The position numbers were made by a program, and so were the translations under genes. Below the pieces are notes generated by a model. The model saw only the letters and a program-made list of their open reading frames with translations, made no database searches and had not been told where the DNA came from. Below, piece by piece: positions 21,249 through 29,620 of a stretch of 64,000 nucleotides of DNA. Location of the stretch: NCBI RefSeq assembly GCF_016863315.1, contig NZ_BOOQ01000003.1, forward strand, positions 124,001-188,000. The letters run 5' to 3'. Source of the stretch: Planotetraspora silvatica (GTDB lineage: Bacteria; Actinomycetota; Actinomycetes; Streptosporangiales; Streptosporangiaceae). Each line of letters starts with the position of its first letter. Within the stretch, counting starts at the first letter, position 1.

Positions 21249-22471
21249 GTGATAGCGGCGGTGCGCGGGCGACCGGGGCGGCCAGAAAAAAATCGCCGGG
21301 CGCCCGTCCGGCGTCGTCCTCAATGAGGGACGGCGTTACCGAACGGGTGGACAAAGACGATAACGTCATCGGGGTGGCGTCCGAGAAAGAAGATGTGACT
21401 CCGGCGGGGAAGCCCGAGTCCGACTCTGACAACGCGACTGTGCGCATCCGCACCTCCGCGGCCGATCAGCCGTGGAAGTCGCAGTCGTCCAAGGACGGCG
21501 AGAAGCCGGCCGATCGTCAGTCCGGTTCCGAGCAGACCGCTCCCTTCGCCAAACCCGCCGTCGCGACACCGTCCGCCGCCGCTCCTGCCGACCGCAGTGG
21601 CAAGGCCGGCGGGCCTACCGGGGCCAAGCCCGCGGTGAACGAGTCGGCGTCCGGTTCCGCTTCTGGGCCGGGATCCGGTTCCGGGTTCGGCAAGTCCGGA
21701 TCGGGTGCCGGCAAGCCCAAGCCCGGTGGCGACAAGCCGTTCGGTGGTGGCAAGCCGATCGACGGCGGAAAGCCGGATGTCAACACCGGGCCGAGGGGCG
21801 GTGCTCGCGGGCCCGTCACGTCAGGGTCCGCCACGCCCGGGTCGGAGTCCGCCGGCCCCACTGCGACGTTCCCGAGGCCGACCTACTCCTCTGGGGACGG
21901 CTCCCGGCCTGGAACCTCTCCAGCAGCCGGCGCCTCGTCCCCGGCGCCTCCGGTCTCCGCGTCGCCGAGCGCCCCTGCGCCGGTCACACCGGCGCAGGAC
22001 GCCCCTGCCCGGGGGTCCGCGTTCGGCTTGGTGGAGCGGCCGGAGGCCACGAGCGGCACGGCCAAGGGCAAGGCGAAGAAGGTCGAGGCCAAGGGGCCCC
22101 GCAAGGCCCACCTGGTGTTGCGCCGGATCGAGCCGTGGTCGGCCATGAAGTTCAGCTTCGTCATCTCGATCGTCTGCTTCGTCATCCTTTTCGTGGCGGT
22201 CGCGATCCTGTACGGCGTGCTGTCGGGGATCGGCGTGTTCAGCTCGATCACGGACGCCGTCACCCAGCTCACCACCGGTGACAGCAAAACCGCCAGCACC
22301 CTCGACATCAGCAGCTGGTTCGCCCCCGGGCGCATCCTGGGCTACGCGGGCCTGCTGGGCGCGATCAACGTCGTTCTCATCACCGCTCTCAGCACTCTCG
22401 GTGCGGTGATCTACAACGTGTGCGCCGATTTCGTCGGCGGCGTCGAAGTGACGTTCAGCGAGGCCGAATAG
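21245..22471 (+). CDS. DUF3566 membrane protein
   Basis: A conserved actinobacterial protein encoded directly after gyrA. The first 300 residues are low-complexity, rich in Gly, Pro, Ser, Ala and Lys, and probably disordered. The DUF3566 domain fills the C-terminus, with membrane helices at about 303-325 ([19 protein letters not shown]) and about 364-390 ([18 protein letters not shown]). The mycobacterial homologue CwsA-region proteins are linked to cell shape, but function here is unproven. The long disordered part is much bigger than the domain itself. Confidence 0.9.
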   Translation: MSDSGGARATGAARKKSPGARPASSSMRDGVTERVDKDDNVIGVASEKEDVTPAGKPESDSDNATVRIRTSAADQPWKSQSSKDGEKPADRQSGSEQTAPFAKPAVATPSAAAPADRSGKAGGPTGAKPAVNESASGSASGPGSGSGFGKSGSGAGKPKPGGDKPFGGGKPIDGGKPDVNTGPRGGARGPVTSGSATPGSESAGPTATFPRPTYSSGDGSRPGTSPAAGASSPAPPVSASPSAPAPVTPAQDAPARGSAFGLVERPEATSGTAKGKAKKVEAKGPRKAHLVLRRIEPWSAMKFSFVISIVCFVILFVAVAILYGVLSGIGVFSSITDAVTQLTTGDSKTASTLDISSWFAPGRILGYAGLLGAINVVLITALSTLGAVIYNVCADFVGGVEVTFSEAE

Positions 22472-22475
22472 CCAG

Positions 22476-22516
22476 CCGTACGGCTACCGCCCCGGGCGCG
22501 GGCGGTAGCCGTACGG
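22476..22516. terminator. Hairpin with 17-bp perfect stem after the gyr operon
   Basis: CCGTACGGCTACCGCCC at 22476-22492 pairs fully with 22500-22516. It begins five bases after the DUF3566 stop codon. There is no U-run, as is common for actinomycete terminators. Confidence 0.8.
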
Positions 22517-22642
22517 ATCGCAACGGAAGGGCCCGCCGCCATGTGGGAAGGCGCGGGAGCGGTGCGGACACGGTAAGCTTTTCCTCGTTCAGGCGTGATT
22601 CGCCTCCCGATACGGGATGCGGTAACGTTCCTTGCGCGACGC

Positions 22643-22716
22643 GGGGCTATAGCTCAGACGGTTAGAGCGCTTCCCTGATAAGGAAGAGGTCCCAGGTTCA
22701 AGTCCTGGTAGCCCCA
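22643..22716 (+). tRNA. tRNA-Ile (GAT)
   Basis: The cloverleaf is complete: acceptor GGGGCTA (22643-22649) pairs with TAGCCCC (22709-22715), discriminator A. The anticodon loop is CTGATAA, anticodon GAT, and the T-loop is GGTTCAAGTCC. It is the tRNA normally found after gyrA-DUF3566. Confidence 0.97.
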
Positions 22717-22727
22717 CTGCAGTTCAC

Positions 22728-22760
22728 AGGCCGTTTTCCGATCATCGGAGAGCGGCCTTT
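22728..22760. terminator. Terminator after tRNA-Ile
   Basis: AGGCCG pairs with CGGCCT around an inner TCCGA/TCGGA stem, followed by TTTCT on the plus strand. Confidence 0.8.
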
Positions 22761-22788
22761 CTCGTACCCGCATGACGACCATTTCCGA

Positions 22789-23362
22789 TCATGCGCCGAA
22801 GCCGTGGCCCTGCCCTGGTTCAGGGGATGCGATAGACGGACACGTGGGAACGCGACTCGGCGGTGAAATCGGCTCCGGACATTGGCCCGGTGGGAGCTTG
22901 CGCAGCTCAGGTACCCACAGCTCGATCACGAACCGGCCGCCGGGCGTGAGGTGGCGGGCGGCGTTGCGGAAGCAGGCGACCTGCTCGGCCTGGGTGAGCA
23001 GATTCGAGATCGTGTTGTAGACGAGGTAGACGAGGTAGACGAGGTAGACGAGCGTGTACCTCCCCGGGGCGAGGTGGTCGCCATGTCGCCGACGATTACC
23101 GGATCGTCGCTTCGTCCACCTTGGTTCGCAGTTGGTCGATCATCGGAGCTGACAGCTCGAGGCCGGTGACGGGCACTCCTCGCTCGGAGAGCGGGACGGC
23201 CACACGGCCGGTCCCGATGGCGAACTCGAGCGCCTGGCCGTCACCTGCGAATTCGGCGAGGCGGCCCACGGTCGGCCCCAAGACCTCGGGCGCGAACATG
23301 CCGGTGCCCGGCGTGTCATAGCGCCGGGCGGCATCGACGTCCCAGATCTCGTCCTGTCGCAT
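22789..23362 (-). pseudogene. Decayed SAM-dependent methyltransferase
   Basis: The first 85 codons read as a class I methyltransferase N-terminus, with motif I LEFAIGTGRVAVPLSERG. The frame stops at 23096, but the family sequence resumes in another frame (IVGDMATT; then YTLVYLVY, NTISNLLTQAEQ, HLTPGGRFVIELWVPELRK), showing two small frameshifts, the first consistent with loss of one C in ATCCCGG. The segment for LVY is expanded by 9-bp repeats at 23017. Similarity ends near KLPPGQ, so the C-terminus is also missing. The gene directly follows the tRNA-Ile terminator. Confidence 0.8.
23017..23052. repeat. Four perfect 9-bp tandem repeats (GTAGACGAG)
   Basis: GTAGACGAG occurs four times without a mismatch. 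On the minus strand it encodes a repeated LVY within the methyltransferase relic, where about two copies would be expected. Confidence 0.93.
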
Positions 23363-23472
23363 CCCTCAACGATCGCCGTGGGTCGACGTGTTGTCCAACG
23401 AATCCCGGGTGACGATCGCAGTCGGGAATCCAGTCCCCGAGGGCACGCGCATGAACACGCTGCCCTCAGGGT

Positions 23473-24507
23473 TCAGGTGAGCGTCTGCGTGAGTTCGTTG
23501 CGGTCTCCGGTGAACATCACCTGGGCATGAGCGCCGTTGACCAGGGGCAGGTACGGCGGCACATGGCCACACTCGACATCGGCGATGATCGGTACGGCAA
23601 GGCTGCCGAGGGCGTCGAGGACGGCCTCGTGCTGAGTGAGCGAGCCGGTGTCCGGTGCCCGGGTGCGACCGACGAGGACCGCGTTCGCGTTGGTGAAGAA
23701 CCCGGCGAGCCGCATCCCGTGCAGGTTCCGGCAGATGGTCGTCGCGTCGTCCCCTGAGGCCTCGACATAGACGATCAACCCCTCGGGCGCCGTGTCCCGC
23801 GCGAAGGACGCGATGTCGCCATACGGCGTTCCGGTGAGGTTGCACAGGGTTTCGACGCAGCCTCCGATGAGTCGCCCCTCAACCTGGACGTCGCCGTCGC
23901 CGTCCAGACGTGTCCATCGCCCAGGCGTGTCGAGCGTGAACTCGTGCACTTGCGGATTGGTTCGGTAGTCGTCCCATCCTTGCGCCCGGTAACGGTTCGG
24001 CGGGGTCTGCCTGAACGCCGTCTCCGGGTCCATCGTCGCTATGTCCAGCCAGGTGAGCAGCCCTTCGGGCGCGCGGTACGGCGTGTCCATCAGGTTGTTG
24101 CCATGGATGGTCGCGACGCCGGTAAGCAGAGTGAGGGGCGTGATGATCGTCGACATGTCGGAGAAGCCGACGACCCATGTCGGGTCGGCCTCACGCAGAG
24201 CGTCCCAGTCGAGTAGGGGCAACAGATCGATCGCGGTCACCCCACCCCACGGCGGTACGACGGCCTTGATGGACGGGTCGGTGAGCATCTCCATCAGTTC
24301 GCGTGCCCGGTCGGCCGCCGGAGCGCTGACGTGCCCGGCGCCGTCCATGCATTCCCCGACGATCACCTGATATCCGTGCTCCTCCACGGTGCGGATGCCT
24401 ATCTGGAGGCGATCTCGCAGGTGCTCGTCCACGCCGCTGGAAGGGGCAGTGACGCCGACACGGTCACCGGGACGCAACGGGGCGGGGTATCGCAGGTTCA
24501 TGTCCAT
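23473..24507 (-). CDS. LD-carboxypeptidase / MccF-like S66 family serine peptidase
   Basis: S66 peptidases cleave L,D bonds in muropeptides, or, in the MccF branch, inactivate microcin C-type peptide-nucleotides. The 344-residue product starts LRPGDRVGVTAPSSGVDE, with the nucleophile serine in VVGFSDMSTI, the Glu/His parts in the C-terminal domain (YVEASGDD; DVECGHVPPYLPL). The length and the insert between the two domains fit MccF more than LdcA. An ATG two codons downstream could also be used. It lies beside an inhibitor-resistant-type trpS, so a role in self-protection is possible but inferred. Confidence 0.87.
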   Translation of the reverse strand: MDMNLRYPAPLRPGDRVGVTAPSSGVDEHLRDRLQIGIRTVEEHGYQVIVGECMDGAGHVSAPAADRARELMEMLTDPSIKAVVPPWGGVTAIDLLPLLDWDALREADPTWVVGFSDMSTIITPLTLLTGVATIHGNNLMDTPYRAPEGLLTWLDIATMDPETAFRQTPPNRYRAQGWDDYRTNPQVHEFTLDTPGRWTRLDGDGDVQVEGRLIGGCVETLCNLTGTPYGDIASFARDTAPEGLIVYVEASGDDATTICRNLHGMRLAGFFTNANAVLVGRTRAPDTGSLTQHEAVLDALGSLAVPIIADVECGHVPPYLPLVNGAHAQVMFTGDRNELTQTLT

Positions 24508-24585
24508 GATCCTGGCGGAATCATCGGCCGGATGGCCACTGCGCCGCCTGGTCGAGAGCCGCCCGTGGAGGCGACCGTTCTCGAT

Positions 24586-25680
24586 TCAGTAGAGGGAGTT
24601 CATGGTGGCCCGCACTTCGTCGAGGGTGGTCTGGGCGATGGCGGCGGCACGTTCGTTGCCGTCACGCAGCACCTTCCGGATGTGGTCGCGGTCCTGGGCG
24701 TACAGAGCGCGGCGGTCCCTGATGGGGGCCAGGTACGTGTTGACCGCCTCGGTGACGGTCTCCTTCAACGCCGACGAGCCCCGGCCGCCGATGTCCTCGG
24801 CGACCTGGTGGGGGTCGTGGTCGAGGCACAGCGAGGCGAGGAGGACCAGGCTGGACACCTCAGGGCGCGTGGTGGGCTCGTAGGTGATGTGCCGGTGGGC
24901 GTCGGTCTTGGCGCCGCGGATCAGCTTGGCGGTCTGGTCGGCGCTCGCTGCCAGGGCGATGGCGTTGCCGCGGCTCTTGCTCATCTTGGCGCCGTCGGTC
25001 CCCAGCAGCAGCGGAGCCGCGGAGAGCAGGGCGTCAGGCTCGGGGAAGACCGGGACGCCGTTGCCGTAGCGGCTGTTGAAGCGGCGGGCGATGGTGCGCG
25101 TGACCTCCAGGTGGGGCAACTGGTCCTGGCCGACCGGCACCAGGTTGGCCTTGCAGAACAGGATGTCGGCCGCCTGGTGCGCCGGGTAGGTGAACATCAG
25201 CCCGCTGACGGAGGACTGCTGGGACTGGGCTATCTCCTCCTTGACGGTGGGATTACGGCTGAGTTCCGCGACGGTGATCAGGCTGAGGAACGGCAGGAGC
25301 AACTGGTTGAGCGCTGGAATCGCGCTGTGGGTGAAGATCGTGGCCCGTTCCGGATCCACGCCGACGGCCAGGTAGTCCAGCACCAGGTCCTCGACATGTT
25401 CGGTGAGGTGATCGGCGACGTCGCGATCGGTCAGGACCTGGTAGTCCGCGATGATCACCAGCATCTCCACCCCCAGGTCCTGCAGACGGACGCGGTTGTG
25501 GAGGGTGCCGAAATAGTGCCCCAGATGCAGCCGGCCTGTCGGGCGGTCGCCGGTCAGCACGCGGAATCGGCCGGGATCCCGGTGGATCAACTCCTCCAGC
25601 GCGGCACTGCGGCGCTGGACGGTGGAGATCCCGTCCGAGAGGGCCGGAGCTTCGGCCGAAAGATCAAAGTCGGTGATCAT
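24586..25680 (-). CDS. trpS: Tryptophanyl-tRNA synthetase, auxiliary attenuator-controlled type
   Basis: Charges tRNA-Trp with tryptophan. Class I signatures are TGRLHLGHYFG (HIGH) and KMSKSRGN (KMSKS), in a 364-residue protein starting MITDFDLSAEAPAL. The reading frame continues upstream, but the ATG at 25680 has an AGGAGAA ribosome site. In Streptomyces coelicolor one of two TrpRS enzymes confers resistance to the inhibitor indolmycin and is controlled by ribosome-mediated attenuation; the leader here (25800) and the hairpin (25752) match that design. I infer this is such an inducible second enzyme, with the housekeeping copy outside the window. Confidence 0.92.
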   Translation of the reverse strand: MITDFDLSAEAPALSDGISTVQRRSAALEELIHRDPGRFRVLTGDRPTGRLHLGHYFGTLHNRVRLQDLGVEMLVIIADYQVLTDRDVADHLTEHVEDLVLDYLAVGVDPERATIFTHSAIPALNQLLLPFLSLITVAELSRNPTVKEEIAQSQQSSVSGLMFTYPAHQAADILFCKANLVPVGQDQLPHLEVTRTIARRFNSRYGNGVPVFPEPDALLSAAPLLLGTDGAKMSKSRGNAIALAASADQTAKLIRGAKTDAHRHITYEPTTRPEVSSLVLLASLCLDHDPHQVAEDIGGRGSSALKETVTEAVNTYLAPIRDRRALYAQDRDHIRKVLRDGNERAAAIAQTTLDEVRATMNSLY

Positions 25681-25751
25681 GTGGTTCTCCTGAAAGGTGA
25701 GGTGGCCCGCCGGTTCTGATGGGGCGGCACATTCCAGGAGGAAACGCGAAA

Positions 25752-25773
25752 GGGCCGTCCATCCGAACGGCCC
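25752..25773 (-). terminator. Attenuator terminator of trpS leader
   Basis: On the minus strand GGGCCGT pairs with ACGGCCC around an eight-base loop, followed by TTT. It lies 27 bp after the leader peptide stop and about 70 bp before the trpS start, the correct place for an attenuator. Confidence 0.83.
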
Positions 25774-25799
25774 GGGTCGTGCACGAGTGATGGCCGCTC

Positions 25800-25841
25800 C
25801 TACGCGGAGCGCCACCAACTTGGACACGACAGACGATGCAT
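25800..25841 (-). CDS. trpS leader peptide with tandem Trp codons
   Basis: A 13-codon ORF reads MHRLSCPSWWRSA and stops with TAG. Two adjacent TGG codons sit just before the attenuator hairpin, so ribosome stalling at low Trp-tRNA would let transcription pass into trpS. A TAGACT hexamer ends seven bases before the ATG, which makes a leaderless transcript likely; no ribosome site is seen. Confidence 0.85.
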   Translation of the reverse strand: MHRLSCPSWWRSA

Positions 25842-26019
25842 GACGATCAGTCTAACTTCTCCCGGCGGCACCGACCGGACGGGTATGCCCGGCTTGTTGT
25901 GACCGTCGTTCGCTTGCGCCCCATGAGTGTCCTGCGGAGTCTCCTGGCATGTGATCCGGAAGACAATGTTCAAAGCGGTCTTGACGTCACAAGCAGGAAG
26001 GAGGGAGTCTCTGGGGGAC

Positions 26020-26180
26020 AAATCAACATTGAGGCAATGGTGCGCAGGAACCTGGTGCGATTCCAGGACGGTCCCGCCGCTGTGACCGAGAAGTCCCTCC
26101 CTGAGGTGGCCACCGTTGTGACAGGCGGAAAAGGCAGGGGAGAGCGGCGCTCGGGAGTCAGAAGACTGACCCGTTGTCCT
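26020..26180 (+). ncRNA. Cobalamin riboswitch
   Basis: The conserved core is visible: GGAACCTGGTGCGATTCC followed by CGGTCCCGCCGCTGTGACCG (the B12-box region), and GAGTCAGAAGACTGACC at the 3' side. It lies immediately upstream of cbtB, and this class is known to turn off cobalt/cobalamin uptake genes when adenosylcobalamin is bound. The 5' edge is approximate. Confidence 0.9.
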
Positions 26181-26216
26181 CCGTCGTCGGGGCGCGTGAC
26201 CCCGAGAGGAGAAACC

Positions 26217-26429
26217 GTGGCAAACGTCGTCGTTCCTTCAGGCAAGCCCGTTCCGCTCCGTATCCCGGTGCGCGAGATCGTTCCCTGGGCCGTCTTCGCC
26301 GCGGTGCTCGGACTGGCCCTGCTGTACTTCGTCGGCGCCGAGCAGGGGGCCACGTCGATCATCAGCGGCAGCACTGTCCACGAATTCGTCCACGACGGAC
26401 GCCATCTGCTCGGTTTCCCCTGCCACTGA
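26217..26429 (+). CDS. cbtB: Cobalt transporter subunit CbtB
   Basis: CbtB is a small membrane protein predicted to work with CbtA in cobalt uptake for cobalamin synthesis. The 70-residue product has one transmembrane helix (about 22-40, IVPWAVFAAVLGLALLYFVG) and the characteristic C-terminal His cluster HEFVHDGRHLLGFPCH, a likely metal-binding tail. The GTG at 26217 follows GAGAGGAGAAACC. The cobalamin riboswitch upstream supports the role. Confidence 0.92.
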   Translation: MANVVVPSGKPVPLRIPVREIVPWAVFAAVLGLALLYFVGAEQGATSIISGSTVHEFVHDGRHLLGFPCH

Positions 26430-26447
26430 CGGCCGGGATCCGCTCTC

Positions 26448-27191
26448 ATGATGCGAACCCTGCTGATCCGCGGCATGCTCGTCGGGCTCGCCGCGGCCGC
26501 GCTCGCCTATGTCGTGGCGTGGTTCCTCGGTGAACCCCAGGTCGCCCTGGCCATCTCGTTCGAAGAGGCCAAGGCGGCGGCGTCCGGTGAGATGCATGAA
26601 CACGAGGTGGTCAGCCGTACCGTCCAGGAGACGTTCGGCCTGATCACCGCACTCATCGTGTACGGCGTGGCCTTCGGCGGCCTGTTCTCCATCGCCTTCG
26701 CCTTCGCGCACGGACGGATCGGCGACTTCCGGCCTCGGACGACCGCGGCTCTGGTGGCGCTGGTCGGATTCGTGGTGATCTATGTTGTCCCGTTCCTGAA
26801 GTACCCGCCCAACCCGCCCGCGGTGGGGAGCGAGGACACCATCGGCTCCCGCACCACGCTGTACGTCACGATGATCGTGCTGAGCCTGTTCACGACCGCC
26901 GTCGCGCTGTACGCGGGCCGCAGGCTCGCGCCCCGGCTCGGCGGATGGAACGCCGCCCTGGTGGCGGTGGGCGTCTTCGCCGTCATCATCGGGATCATCT
27001 ATGTGGTGATGCCGGCGGTGAACGAGGTTCCGGCCGACTTCTCCGCGACCGTGTTGTGGCGGTTCCGACTGGCTTCCCTGGCCATTCAGCTCACGGTCTG
27101 GGGGACGCTGGGCCTGCTGTTCGGCGGTCTCACCGACCGTGCACTCGGCAGGCGGACCGCCGGCGCACCCGCCGCTGTCGTAGGCGTCTGA
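26448..27191 (+). CDS. cbtA: Cobalt transporter subunit CbtA
   Basis: A 247-residue integral membrane protein of the CbtA family with about five to six helices (LIRGMLVGLAAAALAYVVAW near the N-terminus; LTVWGTLGLLFGGLTDRAL near the end) and the family-specific EVVSRTVQETFGL and YPPNPPAVG. It starts 18 bp after cbtB and shares its riboswitch. The gene pair is the usual two-component cobalt permease. Confidence 0.92.
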   Translation: MMRTLLIRGMLVGLAAAALAYVVAWFLGEPQVALAISFEEAKAAASGEMHEHEVVSRTVQETFGLITALIVYGVAFGGLFSIAFAFAHGRIGDFRPRTTAALVALVGFVVIYVVPFLKYPPNPPAVGSEDTIGSRTTLYVTMIVLSLFTTAVALYAGRRLAPRLGGWNAALVAVGVFAVIIGIIYVVMPAVNEVPADFSATVLWRFRLASLAIQLTVWGTLGLLFGGLTDRALGRRTAGAPAAVVGV

Positions 27192-27341
27192 CCGTCTTCA
27201 CGGCCGATGGCACAGCGAGGCCACGGCTTCATCGAATGTCCCGGTGGCACGTCCTGATCGGACGAACCGCCGGGACTTTCCGCGTTCCGGGCGGGAGTGC
27301 CCCTTTCGGGCGAGGGCGCACTACGGCGACGCCGGAGAAAG

Positions 27342-27818
27342 TCAGGCGCCGTGAAGGAACAGGAGCAATCCCAGGCTGAGGAGAGCCGGCCGTACCGGCT
27401 CGGGGGTGACGACGGGAACGGCCACCGGCGCGGGATCGACGACCACCTCCGGTGTCACGGCCGGCGTGGGGGTCGGTGTGGGGGCCGGCGTCACTTCGAC
27501 CGCCTGCTCCGGGGAGACCACGATGACCTTCTGCGTGATGTTGCAGATCCTGGCATTGCGGCACAGCGCGTTCTGCACGCTCGTCGCGCCCGCGGTCGTG
27601 GTCGTCGACGTGTTCTGTCGGCCGTAGAGCGAGTTTTCGCTGTTGGCGGAAAGAACGTCGGGACCCTCGGTCTTCGTCGGCCGGGGGTCTTTGCCGTCCG
27701 CACTCGCGGGGAAAGGCGCCAGGGCGCCGATGAATACCGCCGACACGGAAACGCCCGCGACGACGTACGCGGCGAGGGTCTTCCTTCCGGGTGTCCTGCC
27801 GTACCGCTGGCAAATCAT
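27342..27818 (-). CDS. Putative secreted protein with C-x4-R-x-C motif (copy A)
   Basis: I do not recognise a named family. With the start at ATG 27818 the product has 158 residues: a basic N-terminus and hydrophobic helix (about 15-40, AAYVVAGVSVSAVFIGALAP) ending FPASA suggest a Sec signal. The mature part has a Ser/Thr-rich stretch (QNTSTTTTAGATSVQ), then ALCRNARICNITQKVIVV, then a Pro/Thr/Val-rich linker and a hydrophobic C-terminus (ALLSLGLLLFLHGA) that could anchor it. The Cys motif recurs in the neighbour at 28035. Confidence 0.65.
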   Translation of the reverse strand: MICQRYGRTPGRKTLAAYVVAGVSVSAVFIGALAPFPASADGKDPRPTKTEGPDVLSANSENSLYGRQNTSTTTTAGATSVQNALCRNARICNITQKVIVVSPEQAVEVTPAPTPTPTPAVTPEVVVDPAPVAVPVVTPEPVRPALLSLGLLLFLHGA

Positions 27819-28034
27819 CGGTCCCCCCGCTGAATCGATCGAGTCCTGGCAGGTATTCCTGCCGCCCGGAGCCGTCGACAGCTTACTTGGCGGGGTGTGA
27901 TCGCTCATGTTTCACGCGGTCGGGGCGCGCGTTATTACCGCATGATTGCCGGGGAACGAAGAAGAACGGGAAATTCAATCGACTCCGGTGAATGCGCGGC
28001 CATTTTCCGATGGCCGCAGGGGTGGGGCCGGTCG

Positions 28035-28397
28035 TCACCAGCCACGGAAGAAGTTGAGCTTCTGATGGATCTTGCAGACCCGGGCGCCCCTCTTGCAGAG
28101 GCCGGACTGCGTGTTGGTGTTCTCGCTGACGCTGTTGACCTGCTGCACGCCCGTGACGGTGGTGGGGCTGTTGATGGCAGGCGCGTTCTGGTTGTGCCGT
28201 CCCTGGTTGCGGTTCCAGACGGGGCCGTGCCCTTCGCCGATGATGGGTGCCCAGGGGCCTTCCGAGGCTCCCCTACTCGCGCTCGCCTGCGCGGTGGCGG
28301 TGATTCCGGAAAGGGCGAAGGCGGCGGTGGTCAATGCCAGCAGCTGTGCGGTGACGACCACGCCGGCAAACGAACTTCCCGCACGATGACGACGCAT
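28035..28397 (-). CDS. Putative secreted protein with C-x4-R-x-C motif (copy B)
   Basis: A 120-residue product with a twin basic start and hydrophobic helix ending TATAQASA, a likely signal peptide. The mature region is Asn/Gln-rich (NQGRHNQNAP, VQQVNSVSENTNTQS) and ends GLCKRGARVCKIHQKLNFF, clearly related to the CRNARICNITQK segment of the neighbour. The ATG at 28397 was preferred over further upstream starts that precede the signal peptide. Function is unknown; an extracellular structural or adhesion role is a guess. Confidence 0.65.
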   Translation of the reverse strand: MRRHRAGSSFAGVVVTAQLLALTTAAFALSGITATAQASASRGASEGPWAPIIGEGHGPVWNRNQGRHNQNAPAINSPTTVTGVQQVNSVSENTNTQSGLCKRGARVCKIHQKLNFFRGW

Positions 28398-28674
28398 TGT
28401 CGCGCACCTGCCTCTCACGTCATTCGCTGGTGGTCGCCTTTGTCGGCGCGGACATGGGTAACGTGAGCCTGCATACCCGGTGACCGAGCGCCGGTCCCCC
28501 GCCGAATGATCTAAAGCGCAGATGATTACCCGTTCTTTGTCGTCGCCGCCCGGGCGCTGCAGTCGGCTTGATGGACCAGTCATTCGGATCCCTCCGGAGT
28601 GGGAGCTCCAGGAATTTCCCCGGATGCGGCCCGCGGTGAAAATCTGTTGACGCGAGCCCGCCCGTGGAACGACC

Positions 28675-29514
28675 GTGAGCCCCGTGAATGATTCCATGAT
28701 CGTTATTTCGGCCGCGTCGGGCGCGCTCGGCCGGTTGGTCATCGAGCATCTCGTCGCCCGCGTCTCCCCCGGCCGGATCGTCGCGGCCGTCCGCGATCCC
28801 GGCCGTGTCGCCGACCTGGCCGAGCGCGGCATTCAGGTGCGGCGAGGCGACTACGACGACACGGCGAGTCTGCGCGACGCCTTCAAGGGCGCCGGTCGGC
28901 TGTTGCTGATCTCCTCGCCGGAACTGGATCCGGCCCGCCGCGTTCCTCAGCATCTCGCCGCCGTCAAGGCGGCCAGGGACGTCGGGGTCGGCGCGATCGC
29001 CTACACCAGCGTTCTCGGCGCGGACACGGGCGACGCGGGTGTCGCCGCGGCGCATCACGCCACCGAGCAGGCGATTCTGGACAGCGGCCTGCCGTACACG
29101 ATGCTGCGCAACCCCTTCTACGGCGAGGCGTTCGTCAACGAGGGCCTACGGGCAGCCGTGACGGCCGGTGAGCTGGCCGGGGCAACCGGAGGCCGCGGTC
29201 TCAACACCGCGTTCCGCGCCGACCTCGCTGAGGCGGCCGCGAACGTGCTCACGGGGGACGGCCACCTGGGTCTCGCCTACGACCTCACCGGACCGTTGTG
29301 GACTTATCCACAGCTCGCCGAGATCCTGGCCGAGGTGTCCCGCACTCCCGTGGCCCATCGGGAGGATCCGAACAGCGTCGCCGGTCCGCTCGCCTGGCTA
29401 CACGGACAGGTCCGTGCGGGCGCGCTGGAGAGCCAGACCGAGGACCTTTCACTCGTGCTCGGCCGTCCCGCCACGACCTTGAGGGAGGCCGTCGTCCGCG
29501 CCCTCAGGCCCTGA
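28675..29514 (+). CDS. NAD(P)-binding NmrA/QorB-like oxidoreductase
   Basis: An atypical short-chain dehydrogenase of about 280 residues. The Rossmann motif appears as SAASGALGRLV, followed by AAVRDPGR, the NmrA-type YTSVLGAD and the LPYTMLRNPFYGE segment found in quinone reductase-like QorB proteins. The catalytic YxxxK of classical SDRs is absent, as in the NmrA group. GTG 28675 is the upstream start; ATG 28696 (MIVISAASGALG) is a close alternative and fits homologues slightly better. Confidence 0.85.
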   Translation: MSPVNDSMIVISAASGALGRLVIEHLVARVSPGRIVAAVRDPGRVADLAERGIQVRRGDYDDTASLRDAFKGAGRLLLISSPELDPARRVPQHLAAVKAARDVGVGAIAYTSVLGADTGDAGVAAAHHATEQAILDSGLPYTMLRNPFYGEAFVNEGLRAAVTAGELAGATGGRGLNTAFRADLAEAAANVLTGDGHLGLAYDLTGPLWTYPQLAEILAEVSRTPVAHREDPNSVAGPLAWLHGQVRAGALESQTEDLSLVLGRPATTLREAVVRALRP

Positions 29515-29620
29515 ACCGGCCAGACGTCGGCCGGAGGGGCGCAGGGCGGACCTGCCGGCCGGAGGGCCCGCAGCCTCTGGTGAGTCAGCCGTCCTCCCCC
29601 GGGCGATCAGTTCCACGTCG

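Noticed and set aside
24331-25719. 462-codon plus-strand frame opposite trpS and the LD-carboxypeptidase
   Set aside because: Complementary to two well-supported genes; no domain, only Gly/Val/Asp-rich sequence.
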